Assembly (NCBI RefSeq): GCF_927798095.1
Contig: NZ_CAKMMF010000024.1
Coordinates: 37,491 to 101,490, forward strand
DNA length: 64,000 nucleotides
Direction: 5' to 3'
From: Paenibacillus plantiphilus
GTDB taxonomy: Bacteria; Bacillota; Bacilli; Paenibacillales; Paenibacillaceae
In this document: in pieces, positions 34,485-42,233 of the stretch
Layout of the letters: every line of letters begins with the position of its first letter
How positions within the stretch are numbered: position 1 is the stretch's first letter
Made by a program: the position numbers and the translations under genes
The notes under the pieces: model-generated
What the model was told of the DNA's origin: nothing
The model's database searches: none
Seen by the model: the letters and a program-made list of their open reading frames with translations, nothing else

Positions 34485-35399
34485 ATGAAAACGATTACGG
34501 TGGAACAACTGCAACAAAAATTAAAGCTGGAGGTGCTGGCAGGTGAGGATCAATTGCAGCGTTTGATTACTCATCCCAAAGCGCATCGCCCTGGCCTGGA
34601 GTTCGTCGGTTATTTCGATTTCTTCCCCATGAATCGCGTGCAGGTGCTTGGCAGGAAGGAAATCACTTATTTGCATAAGCAGTCAGAGGAAGAACGCAAT
34701 CTGCATATCGGCAATGTCGTGAAGTATCATCCGCCTTGTTTTATCGTTACGGCCAAGCAGGAGGGCCTTAAATATTTGATGATTTATTGTCAGCAGGAAG
34801 GAATTCCGCTCCTGCGGACGGAAGATACGACATCAGAGTTTCTGGGCAAGCTGGATGCTTATCTTGTTCAAGCATTGGCCCCGCAAATAGCTGTACACGG
34901 CGTATGCATGAACATTTCGGGCATCGGAGTTTTGCTTAGAGGAAAGTCAGGAATTGGCAAGAGCGAGACGGCGCATACACTTATTCGCAGGGGACACCGC
35001 CTTGTCGCGGATGATATTGTGGTGCTGAAGAAGCTTGGCCCGCACACGCTTCTCGGCACTCATAATGAAACGACCAGGGAGTTTCTGGCGCTTCGCAGCA
35101 TTGGTCTTATTAATGTTGTTCGCTTGTATGGGAGGAAAGCGTTTCAGGACGAAACGCGGATTGTCCTCGATATCCTGCTAAGCTCGTGGCAAGATCAAGC
35201 ATTAAACAATGAACTGGAGCTTGAGCCATCATCTACGGAATATTTGGGTGTGCAGATTCCGCATATTGAAATTCAGCTGCAGCCTGGACGAGATGTTGCA
35301 GGTATGATCGAGGCAGCTGCGAACAGCTGGTACTTGAAGCAGCAGGGCTACAGCGCGGCTGAGGAATTCTTGAAGCGGATTGAAGAAGAAATGAAATGA
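34485..35399 (+). CDS. hprK: HPr kinase/phosphorylase-like protein (divergent)
   Basis: A 304-residue homologue of HprK, which phosphorylates HPr at Ser46 to drive CcpA carbon control. The Walker A GKSGIGKSE, the preceding catalytic His in IAVHG and the RLVADD motif are intact. The second signature, normally EIRGLGIINV, reads ALRSIGLINV, so the conserved Glu and Gly are lost. The C-terminal QPGRDVAGMIEAAANSW block aligns with the family. ATG 34485 aligns best with the family N terminus; ATG 34431 would add 18 residues. The usual partner lgt is absent, so this may be a second, diverged copy rather than the main HprK. Confidence 0.8.
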   Translation: MKTITVEQLQQKLKLEVLAGEDQLQRLITHPKAHRPGLEFVGYFDFFPMNRVQVLGRKEITYLHKQSEEERNLHIGNVVKYHPPCFIVTAKQEGLKYLMIYCQQEGIPLLRTEDTTSEFLGKLDAYLVQALAPQIAVHGVCMNISGIGVLLRGKSGIGKSETAHTLIRRGHRLVADDIVVLKKLGPHTLLGTHNETTREFLALRSIGLINVVRLYGRKAFQDETRIVLDILLSSWQDQALNNELELEPSSTEYLGVQIPHIEIQLQPGRDVAGMIEAAANSWYLKQQGYSAAEEFLKRIEEEMK

Positions 35400-35507
35400 A
35401 ATCTCTTAGCAGCAACTAAGAAGCTTGCACAAGGGCCTGAAAAGGTCCATTATGCCCGGTTCGATCCCAAGAACGATAAGGTTGCCCAATTGCTTTATCG
35501 CACTATC

Positions 35508-35563
35508 AAAAAAGCAGCTATATGCTATGCGGAGTTACATCTTCGCTAGATAGCTGCTTTTTT
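35508..35563. terminator. Terminator after hprK
   Basis: AAAAAAGCAGCTA (35508-35520) and TAGCTGCTTTTTT (35551-35563) form a perfect stem with A and T runs at its ends, usable in both directions. Confidence 0.85.
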
Positions 35564-35687
35564 GCGTTAACCGGAGGGGAGCTGCCTGCCAGCTGTATAA
35601 AAGACGTACGCTCCCTCTATTCTATGGTACGATAGGAATTGGGAAATGATTGGATATTAAAACATGATAAAAGAGGAGGCAAATGAA

Positions 35688-38600
35688 ATGGGAAAAATGA
35701 AGATGAATATGGGGGGATTGTTGAAAATTGCTTTATGCTTGCTGCTGCTGGCATCACCGCTGCTGTCTGGCGGGGCAGGTACGGTTCGTGCTGATGGGGC
35801 GTCAGCATTCGAAAGGGTACTGCCGCTCGGGCCTGACGGCAGCAACAGCGGACGCTTCGAGAGGGTGAATGATGTCGCGGTAGCCTCGAACGGAGACGTC
35901 TATGTCGTCGATATTGCCTACGATACCATTATGAAATACGATGCCTCTGGCAGCTTTGTATCGAGCTGGGGCGGATATGACTCGCTGGGAGGAAAAGGGA
36001 AATTTAACGGGGTGCGCGGGATTGCAGTGGATACCGTCGGCAACGTGTACACGGTTGAGGTTAACGGGAACAGAGTCCAGAAGTTTGACGGCAATGGAGC
36101 CTTTATAAAGCAATGGGGCAGAAATGGAACGGCTGACGGCCAGTTTCGGGAACCGACAGATATTGCTGTTGACAGCATCGGCAATATTTACGTGACGGAA
36201 GGCGGGAGCAGCAACAGGGTTCAAAAATTCACTTCGGACGGTGTCTTTGTTGCGAAATGGGGCGGCAGCGGCACAGGCAACGGGCAGTTTATGTCCCCGC
36301 AAGCGATCGCTATTGACAGCAATAATCATGTATATGTTGGTGAGTCCAGCGGCAGCCGCGTGCAAAAGTTCACTTCGGGGGGTGTTTATGTTGCGCAATG
36401 GGGCAGCGCCGGAGATGGAGACGGCCAGTTTAACGCAATTAGCGGGCTGACGGTAGACGGTGCAGGCAATGTTTATGTAGCCGATAAAGTTACCCTATTT
36501 GATAGGAATACGATGAGGAATGTTTACAGCAAAAATCGTATTCAAAAATTCAGCTCCGACGGCGACTTCTTGCTACAATGGGGCGGAGACGGAGCTGCGG
36601 ATGACAAGTTTACGCAATTAAACGGCTTGGCCATTGACAGCAATGGAAGCATCTATGCCGCCGACGGCAGTCTTGGACGGGTTCAACTATTTGACGGAAC
36701 GGGCTCTTATGAGAGAAGCTTGCTGAGCTACAGCGTTCGCACCGGCTATTTCAAAATGCCGATGGGAATTGCCGTCGACGAAAGCCGCAACATGTATGTC
36801 GCCGATACGATCAACAACCGCATTCAAAAGTTTGATGCAGCGGGGGTCTTCATTGCCGAGTGGGGAGGATCAGGAGAGCTGAACGGTCAATTCAAGACGC
36901 CAAGCGGTATGGCCATTGACAGCTATGGCAATGTGTATGTGGCGGATAGCGGCAATCACCGGATACAAAAATTCGCTTCGGACGGAACCTTCATCTCGAA
37001 GCTGGGAACTGGAAGCGCTACAATCGCAGATGGCGGATTCTCTCATCCAGGTGGGGTGGCGGTTGACAGCAACGGAAATATTTATGTGGCGGACAGCGGC
37101 AATAACCGGATGCAGAAATTCGATGCTGCGGGAACCTTTGTTATGAAATGGGGCAGTATGGGCAGTGAAGAGGGACAGATGAGAGTCCCGGCGGGAGTGG
37201 CGGTCGATGGCAGCGGCAATGTCTTTGTCGCCGACACGAACAATCATCGCGTGCAAATCTTTGACAGTCAGGGCGGTTTTATTGCGGCATTTGGCGGAGA
37301 TGAGCCCTCTGGCGGGGACGGGCCGTTTGGCGAAGAAGGGCCATTGGACGGTTATTTCAGCAGTCCCCAGGGCGTTGCAATCGACAGCAGCGGCAATGTT
37401 TATGTAAGCGATTCCAATAACTATCGGGTTCAACAGTTCAAGAAGAGCGGATCTTCTTATACATTCGAGAAGCTATGGGGGCAAAGGGGCTCTGACAACG
37501 GCCAGTTTTATATGGCTAGCGGCATTGCGGTGGACGATGGAGGCAATGTCTATGTCGCTGATACCGGCAACCATCGTATTCAAAAGCTGACGCAGGAGCC
37601 GCCAATCGTTGATTCGGAGCTGACCGGTCTGACGATCAGCGAGGGCCAATTGTCGCCGGATTTTGCGAGTAATACCGGGGTCTACACGGCTAGTGTAGCC
37701 CATACTGTCTATAGCCTCGTTGTGACACCGACTGCGGCTCATCCCGCAGCGGCAATCAAAGTGAATGAAGCCGCCGCATCCAGCGGCGCAGGAAGCGTGG
37801 TTGCTTTAAACACAGGCTCCAACACGATCGAGATCGTCGTGACAGGGCCGAGCAGCGCCCAACAAACGTATAAGATTGATGTGACGAGGGAGCCTTCATC
37901 CAATGCCGGATTGAGCAGCCTTGCGCTTAGCGACGGAAGCCTGTCGCCAGCATTCACGACTGGCACGCTGAATTATGAGGTCAGCGTGGATGAGGACGTT
38001 TCCAGCATGGTGATAACGGCTGTCACAGCCGACAGCGAGGCCGAGGTCAATGTAAACGGGAATCCGGCGGCTAGCGGGGTTGGAACTGTCGTGAGCCTGC
38101 TTCCCGGGAGCAATGTCATTCCGATAGCAGTCCGGGCGGCGGACGGAACGGAGCAAATTTATTGCGTTACAGTTATGCGTAATGTATCCTCGAACGCCGA
38201 TTTGCTCAGTCTGTCTTTGAGCGAAGGGTCGCTCTCTCCTGCTTTCGCTAGCGATAACGAGAACTATACTGCAAGCGTAGATCACGCAAAGGCAAGTCTT
38301 TCTGTTACGGCGACGGTATCAGACCTCGTATATAGCACAGCAGCAGTCTCTGTTTACTCCAGCGGAAATGGAGACGTAACGACAGGACCGCTCTCTTTGT
38401 CAAGCGGCATACCTTCAGCAACGCTGCCGTTGGAAGTCGGCGACAATCGGATTGGGCTAAGTGTTACGGCACAGGATGGCACGCTGAACACATACACGGT
38501 GATCGTGACCAGGGCGGCGGACGATTCTTCTCCTTCTTTGCCCTCTTCACCTGGTTATAGTGGAAGCGGGAATGGGGGGGATGGCGGTGGAGGGACTGGA

Positions 38601-39881
38601 TCTATCAACCCTTTCGAGGTCATCGTTAATGAGCAAAATCAAGAGCGGCTGGCGGTCGGGAGTATCCGGGAGGAGAATGGTCGGGTTGTGGCTTCCGCCA
38701 TGCTGGATGCGTCTAAAGTAAGAGCGCTGCTGCTTGAGGGCAGAGGGGATATGCCAAAAATACGGGTAGCGGTAAATTCCCCGGCAGATATTGTATCGGT
38801 AGGATTGACAGGGGATGTAGTCAAAGCGATGGGAAGCAAGCAGGCCGTTCTGGAAATACAATCTATGATCGGGAGCTACAGATTGCCGGCAGCGGAGATT
38901 GCGGCCGCCAGTTTATTAGAGCAGTTCGGTGAGGATGCGCCTTTGCCTAGCATCTTGATACAAGTAGAAATTGCGAAAAGTACAGAGGACAAGCTTAAAC
39001 AGCTTGCGGACAATGCGAGGTCGGGAGGTTATTCTCTGGTTGGCGAGCCGGTAGACTTCACGGTAAGCGCATCTTATAACGGCCGGACAATCGCGATGGA
39101 ACGGTTCAATAAATATGTGGAGCGTGAAATTCCGTTGCCTGTCAGCGTTCTTCCGGGCGACGTCACTACGGCAGTCGTGCTGGATGCAAGCGGATCGCTG
39201 CGGCATGCGCCGACCTATGTGACAGAGCGCAGCGGTTCATATTCCGCTGTCATAAGCAGCCTGACCAACAGCAGTTATTCCCTTGTATCGCACAAGGCGT
39301 CCTTTGCGGATATGGAGGGTCATTGGGCTGAAGAAGCGGTGAAAAATATGGCTTCAAGGCTGATCGTGAATGGCGTCGATAGAGAGCATTTTCGCCCAGA
39401 GGCCGCAGTAACGCGCGCGGAGTTTGTGGCGATGGTTATACGCGCTCTTGGGCTGGCGGCTCATACAGGGGACAAGATATATGCTGATGTAAGTGCAGAG
39501 GCATGGTATGCCGGAGCTGTAAGAGAAGCGCATGAATATAGTCTTGTTCAAGGCTACGAAGACGGGACGTTCCGCCCGCAGGAGACGATTCGCAGGGAAG
39601 AGGCTGCGATCATTATGGCCCGGGGGCTGCCGCTGACAGGAACAGAAGCGCCGGTCTTGAGCGCTGCGGAGACGAATAGCTTGCTGTCCAGATTTGCCGA
39701 TGGCGGCAAAGTCGGGAGCTGGGCCAGAGCCGCTGTTGCCGGCGTTTTGAAAAACGGATTGCTGAAGGGCTCTGACAAGGGACTGCTGCCGGGAAGCGCC
39801 GTCACCCGTGCGGAAGCCGCGGTGATGCTGGGGCGGCTACTGATGAAATCTGGGCTTATCGAGAACAGGAGCCTCAATTAA
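35688..39881 (+). CDS. Secreted SLH-anchored protein with NHL beta-propeller and cadherin-like repeats
   Basis: About 1397 residues. A signal peptide (LLKIALCLLLLASPLLSGGAG) is followed by about eleven NHL repeats to residue 645, each with the V-A-V-D-S-x-G-N-V-Y-V-A-D-S-x-N-x-R-I-Q-K-F pattern. Three cadherin-like beta-sandwich repeats follow (LTGLTISEGQLSPDF, LSSLALSDGSLSPAF, LLSLSLSEGSLSPAF). Then comes a Ser/Gly-rich linker and a beta domain. Three SLH domains end the protein (FADMEGHWAEEAVKNMA; YADVSAEAWYAGAVREA; FADGGKVGSWARAAVAGV) and would bind it to the cell wall polymer. ATG 35688 follows GAGGAGG. Likely a surface binding or structural protein; the ligand is unknown. Confidence 0.9.
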   Translation: MGKMKMNMGGLLKIALCLLLLASPLLSGGAGTVRADGASAFERVLPLGPDGSNSGRFERVNDVAVASNGDVYVVDIAYDTIMKYDASGSFVSSWGGYDSLGGKGKFNGVRGIAVDTVGNVYTVEVNGNRVQKFDGNGAFIKQWGRNGTADGQFREPTDIAVDSIGNIYVTEGGSSNRVQKFTSDGVFVAKWGGSGTGNGQFMSPQAIAIDSNNHVYVGESSGSRVQKFTSGGVYVAQWGSAGDGDGQFNAISGLTVDGAGNVYVADKVTLFDRNTMRNVYSKNRIQKFSSDGDFLLQWGGDGAADDKFTQLNGLAIDSNGSIYAADGSLGRVQLFDGTGSYERSLLSYSVRTGYFKMPMGIAVDESRNMYVADTINNRIQKFDAAGVFIAEWGGSGELNGQFKTPSGMAIDSYGNVYVADSGNHRIQKFASDGTFISKLGTGSATIADGGFSHPGGVAVDSNGNIYVADSGNNRMQKFDAAGTFVMKWGSMGSEEGQMRVPAGVAVDGSGNVFVADTNNHRVQIFDSQGGFIAAFGGDEPSGGDGPFGEEGPLDGYFSSPQGVAIDSSGNVYVSDSNNYRVQQFKKSGSSYTFEKLWGQRGSDNGQFYMASGIAVDDGGNVYVADTGNHRIQKLTQEPPIVDSELTGLTISEGQLSPDFASNTGVYTASVAHTVYSLVVTPTAAHPAAAIKVNEAAASSGAGSVVALNTGSNTIEIVVTGPSSAQQTYKIDVTREPSSNAGLSSLALSDGSLSPAFTTGTLNYEVSVDEDVSSMVITAVTADSEAEVNVNGNPAASGVGTVVSLLPGSNVIPIAVRAADGTEQIYCVTVMRNVSSNADLLSLSLSEGSLSPAFASDNENYTASVDHAKASLSVTATVSDLVYSTAAVSVYSSGNGDVTTGPLSLSSGIPSATLPLEVGDNRIGLSVTAQDGTLNTYTVIVTRAADDSSPSLPSSPGYSGSGNGGDGGGGTGSINPFEVIVNEQNQERLAVGSIREENGRVVASAMLDASKVRALLLEGRGDMPKIRVAVNSPADIVSVGLTGDVVKAMGSKQAVLEIQSMIGSYRLPAAEIAAASLLEQFGEDAPLPSILIQVEIAKSTEDKLKQLADNARSGGYSLVGEPVDFTVSASYNGRTIAMERFNKYVEREIPLPVSVLPGDVTTAVVLDASGSLRHAPTYVTERSGSYSAVISSLTNSSYSLVSHKASFADMEGHWAEEAVKNMASRLIVNGVDREHFRPEAAVTRAEFVAMVIRALGLAAHTGDKIYADVSAEAWYAGAVREAHEYSLVQGYEDGTFRPQETIRREEAAIIMARGLPLTGTEAPVLSAAETNSLLSRFADGGKVGSWARAAVAGVLKNGLLKGSDKGLLPGSAVTRAEAAVMLGRLLMKSGLIENRSLN

Positions 39882-39892
39882 TTGCAGCTCCC

Positions 39893-39946
39893 AAAAAGGA
39901 GCGGAACAGGTAAAGCGGCAACAGGCATCGAGTCGCTCCCTTTTTT
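39893..39946 (+). terminator. Terminator after SLH protein gene
   Basis: GGAGCG (39898-39903) pairs with CGCTCC (39934-39939), with flanking A and T runs ending in TTTTTT. The loop is long (30 bases). Confidence 0.55.
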
Positions 39947-39972
39947 GCCGAATTGCACGGTTTGATCGTGAA

Positions 39973-40010
39973 AAAAGCTTTCCGGTTATGTGACTAACCG
40001 GAAAGCTTTT
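39973..40010. terminator. Terminator of Gln-rich gene
   Basis: AAAAGCTTTCCGGTTA and TAACCGGAAAGCTTTT form a perfect 16-base stem with a six-base loop just beyond the 3' end of the minus-strand gene. Confidence 0.88.
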
Positions 40011-40022
40011 ACTTCGTATTCC

Positions 40023-40358
40023 TTATTGAAAGCTTCTGTACGACGAATTCGTGTTGTATTGAGGCTGCTGGAATGCATTGTAGCTGCTCACTTGTACGCT
40101 TTGCTCCAGCTGCTTGCAAATTTGTGTAACCTGCTGCATTTGCTGAACGGCTGTCTGATGGCCTTGCAAAGCATGTTGAATAACTTGGCTCGCATGATGC
40201 TCACGCTGTGCCAGCTCTTCCAAACGGACCGCATTTTGCTGCTCTTGCTGAAGCAGCTGTTGGTAAACCTGGCTGGCCTGATTCGTTTGGTTTATCAATT
40301 GCTGGATAATTTGCTCACACTGGTTGATCTGGTTCGTTAACGATTGATTTTGCTGCAT
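40023..40358 (-). CDS. Gln-rich coiled-coil small protein
   Basis: A 111-residue protein, about a quarter Gln, predicted to be one long helix (QIIQQLINQTNQASQVYQQL; QQNAVRLEELAQREHHASQV) and ending in a Gln/Tyr/Ser tail. No family identified. The minus strand is chosen because AGGAGG lies nine bases ahead of the ATG at 40358 and a strong terminator follows its stop; the opposite-strand frame has no ribosome site. It could be a coat-like or cytosolic scaffold protein; that is a guess. Confidence 0.7.
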   Translation of the reverse strand: MQQNQSLTNQINQCEQIIQQLINQTNQASQVYQQLLQQEQQNAVRLEELAQREHHASQVIQHALQGHQTAVQQMQQVTQICKQLEQSVQVSSYNAFQQPQYNTNSSYRSFQ

Positions 40359-40497
40359 GTGCAAATTCCTCCTCAAATTTAGATACCGTGGTTATTATTT
40401 GATACGTTCCCTGACATTATTCAAATGTTGATTGAGTTTGCACGAAAAAATATCTCGTTTCCTATTTTAATTCTATTCCGTAGAGGCACTTTTTGCC

Positions 40498-40685
40498 GTA
40501 AGCAGGAAAAACCGCGTTAAAGCAAGGATGTGCAGCGGGAAGAGTTGCTGTAAGCAGGAAAAATCGTCTTATTGCTCCAAAAAAACCATTCATGACTCGC
40601 TTCTTGTAGCTTTAAACCGGAAAAACCTGCTTACAGCGCACCAAACGGACCTCTCGCCAACTTTAAGACGGAAAAATCGTCTTAC
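40498..40685. repeat. Four-copy hairpin repeat, TAAGnnGGAAAAAnCnnCTTA type
   Basis: Copies begin near 40498, 40551, 40611 and 40662. Each has TAA-x-x-x-x-GGAAAAA in the left half and a complementary right arm; the last is TAAGACG...CGTCTTA. Spacing is 51-61 bases, and the intervening sequences are unrelated. Confidence 0.75.
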
Positions 40686-40831
40686 GGCCAGCATCGAGAG
40701 ACAGCTCCATCTGATGAAGGTGTGACCATTGGTCATTATGGAAGAACGTCTTTGTCGTTGTGGGAGTTTTGCATATTCAGCGATTGAACGAAAAGTTCTG
40801 AAATGATGAAAAGTTCTGAAACGAAAAGTTC

Positions 40832-40860
40832 TTTACTTTTTTAGTTGCACGCGCTATAAT
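40832..40860 (+). promoter_or_regulatory. Promoter of tRNA-Leu (copy 2)
   Basis: TTTACT at 40832-40837 and consensus TATAAT at 40855-40860 with 17-base spacing, 48 bases ahead of the tRNA. This spacing equals that at copy 1. Confidence 0.78.
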
Positions 40861-40908
40861 CTTAATTACTGTGTTGGGAACGAGCATATAGCAAATCCCC
40901 ATCCATAC

Positions 40909-40992
40909 GCGGTCGTGGCGGAATTGGCAGACGCGCTAGATTCAGGTTCTAGTGTCAGCAATGACGTGGAGGTTCGAGTCCTCTCGACCGCA
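40909..40992 (+). tRNA. tRNA-Leu (anticodon CAG), copy 2
   Basis: Identical over all 84 bases to the copy at 27506, including acceptor arms GCGGTCG/CGACCGC and the anticodon loop TTCAGGT. A hairpin with a CTTTTTT tail follows near 41010-41053. Confidence 0.96.
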
Positions 40993-41127
40993 TCATACTT
41001 TACAATTAACAGGTTCGTGAAATTGCTGATGCAGCAGTTTTCGGACCCTTTTTTGTGTTTTAAGATCAATATTGGCTGTGGTTGAAGAATGGGCTGGCGG
41101 AGCTGTGCCGCATAATGTAACGACTAT

Positions 41128-41144
41128 ATTGAAACGTTTCCAAT
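41128..41144. promoter_or_regulatory. Operator O1 of LacI-type regulator
   Basis: ATTGAAACGTTTCCAAT, a GAAACGTTTC palindrome of LacI/GalR type. It overlaps the -35 of the regulator's own promoter. Exact reverse complement of O2 at 42174. Confidence 0.75.
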
Positions 41145-41157
41145 AGGGTGCTATGAT
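41129..41157 (+). promoter_or_regulatory. Promoter of LacI-type regulator
   Basis: TTGAAA at 41129-41134 and TATGAT at 41152-41157 with 17-base spacing. Operator O1 covers the -35 and half the spacer, so binding would block RNA polymerase. Confidence 0.75.
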
Positions 41158-41190
41158 CGACTCAGTAGAGAGAACTTACGAGGTGATTGG

Positions 41191-42159
41191 ATGGCCAGTA
41201 TTAAAGATGTAGCGGGATTGGCTGGCGTAGCCGTGGGAACGGTGTCCCGTGTCATTAATCATTCCGGTGCCGTTAAGCCGGAAACACGCAGAAAAGTGGA
41301 GGAAGCGATCAAGAGATTGAATTATATTCCTAATGAGATCGCCCGAAACTTCAAAATGCAAAAATCGAAAATGGTAGCATTGCTGCTTCCGACAATTTCG
41401 CATCCTTTTTTCTCTGAGCTGGCCTATTATATTGAAGATGAATTGGATCGGGAAGGCTACAAGCTTATGCTCTGCAATAGCGGCAGCAAGCCGGAAAAGG
41501 AGCTTTACTATCTGGATATGCTGCAACAGAACAAAGTGGCGGGAATTGTCGGCATCACCTACAACGATATTGACAGCAGTGTAAGCACGGACATCCCGAT
41601 CGTAAGCATAGACCGGCATTTCAGCAAGAGAATCATCTGTGTCACTTCGGATAATTATGAGGGCGGACGTCTGGCATTAAGAGAGCTTGTGCGAGCGGGG
41701 GCCAAGAAGCCGGCTTTCATCGGAACTGTCATCCCTGTTTCTAGTGAAATTATGAAGCGGAAATCCGGATTTGTCCAAGAAGCGAAGGCAATGGGGGTCG
41801 ATTATGTTGTCTATGAGAAGCCTGATCCGATAATAGATGAGGATAAATACTATAATGAATTTTTTATGAGGCATGACGATGTTGACGGCGTGTTCGCAAC
41901 TAACGATATGTTCGCTGCCCAATATATAGAGAGAGCAAGCAGGCGGGGCATCAGCGTACCGGGAGACGTAAAAGTTATTGGATATGACGGTATTCAGAGT
42001 CATGCTTATTTTCATCCGGTATTATCAACGATACGCCAGCCTGTGGAGGAGATGGCGCGAACAGCAGTCAAGCTGCTTCTGGGCCAAATTGGCGGGGAGT
42101 CCTTCCATCAGGATACGTATTGTCTTCCCGTTATGTACAGACAAGGAGAGACCACTTAA
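41191..42159 (+). CDS. LacI-family transcriptional regulator of the fructan/sucrose locus
   Basis: A 322-residue repressor. The helix-turn-helix is IKDVAGLAGVAVGTVSRVIN, followed by the hinge LNYIPNEIARNF, whose residues suit a GAAACGTTTC operator. The remainder is a periplasmic-binding-protein-like sensor domain ending in HPVLSTIRQPVEEM. It resembles sucrose operon repressors of ScrR type. ATG follows GAGGTGATTGG. Operators O1 and O2 flank the gene, suggesting autorepression and control of the kinase operon downstream. The effector is probably a fructose-containing sugar, by context. Confidence 0.92.
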   Translation: MASIKDVAGLAGVAVGTVSRVINHSGAVKPETRRKVEEAIKRLNYIPNEIARNFKMQKSKMVALLLPTISHPFFSELAYYIEDELDREGYKLMLCNSGSKPEKELYYLDMLQQNKVAGIVGITYNDIDSSVSTDIPIVSIDRHFSKRIICVTSDNYEGGRLALRELVRAGAKKPAFIGTVIPVSSEIMKRKSGFVQEAKAMGVDYVVYEKPDPIIDEDKYYNEFFMRHDDVDGVFATNDMFAAQYIERASRRGISVPGDVKVIGYDGIQSHAYFHPVLSTIRQPVEEMARTAVKLLLGQIGGESFHQDTYCLPVMYRQGETT

Positions 42160-42173
42160 ATTTTTTAGACAAA

Positions 42174-42190
42174 ATTGGAAACGTTTCAAT
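42174..42190. promoter_or_regulatory. Operator O2 of LacI-type regulator
   Basis: ATTGGAAACGTTTCAAT, exact reverse complement of O1. It lies 44 bases ahead of the histidine kinase start. I could not define a clear -10/-35 pair around it. Confidence 0.72.
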
Positions 42191-42233
42191 TCGTAAAAAA
42201 GACATTGCATAGCGATGACAGGGGGCAGACATC

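Larger units (their letters stand above)
40359..40908. other. Intergenic region with hairpin repeats and tRNA promoter
   Basis: No credible gene. It contains four copies of a 22-25-base imperfect palindrome (40498-40685), a perfect 13-base palindrome TGACCATTGGTCA at 40723-40735, three copies of GAAAAGTTCT (40790, 40808, 40823) and the promoter of the second tRNA-Leu. Confidence 0.75.

Noticed and set aside
35400..35549. 49 open codons in frame after the hprK stop, suggesting stop readthrough or a remnant
   Set aside because: An open run this short is expected by chance, the terminator hairpin lies inside it, and the translation matches nothing I know.
39990..40340. Leu-rich plus-strand frame over the Gln-rich gene
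   Set aside because: No ribosome site; the minus frame has AGGAGG at proper spacing and its own terminator.
40498..40685. CRISPR array
   Set aside because: The repeats are diverged palindromes of about 23 bases, only four copies, uneven spacing, and no cas genes in the window.
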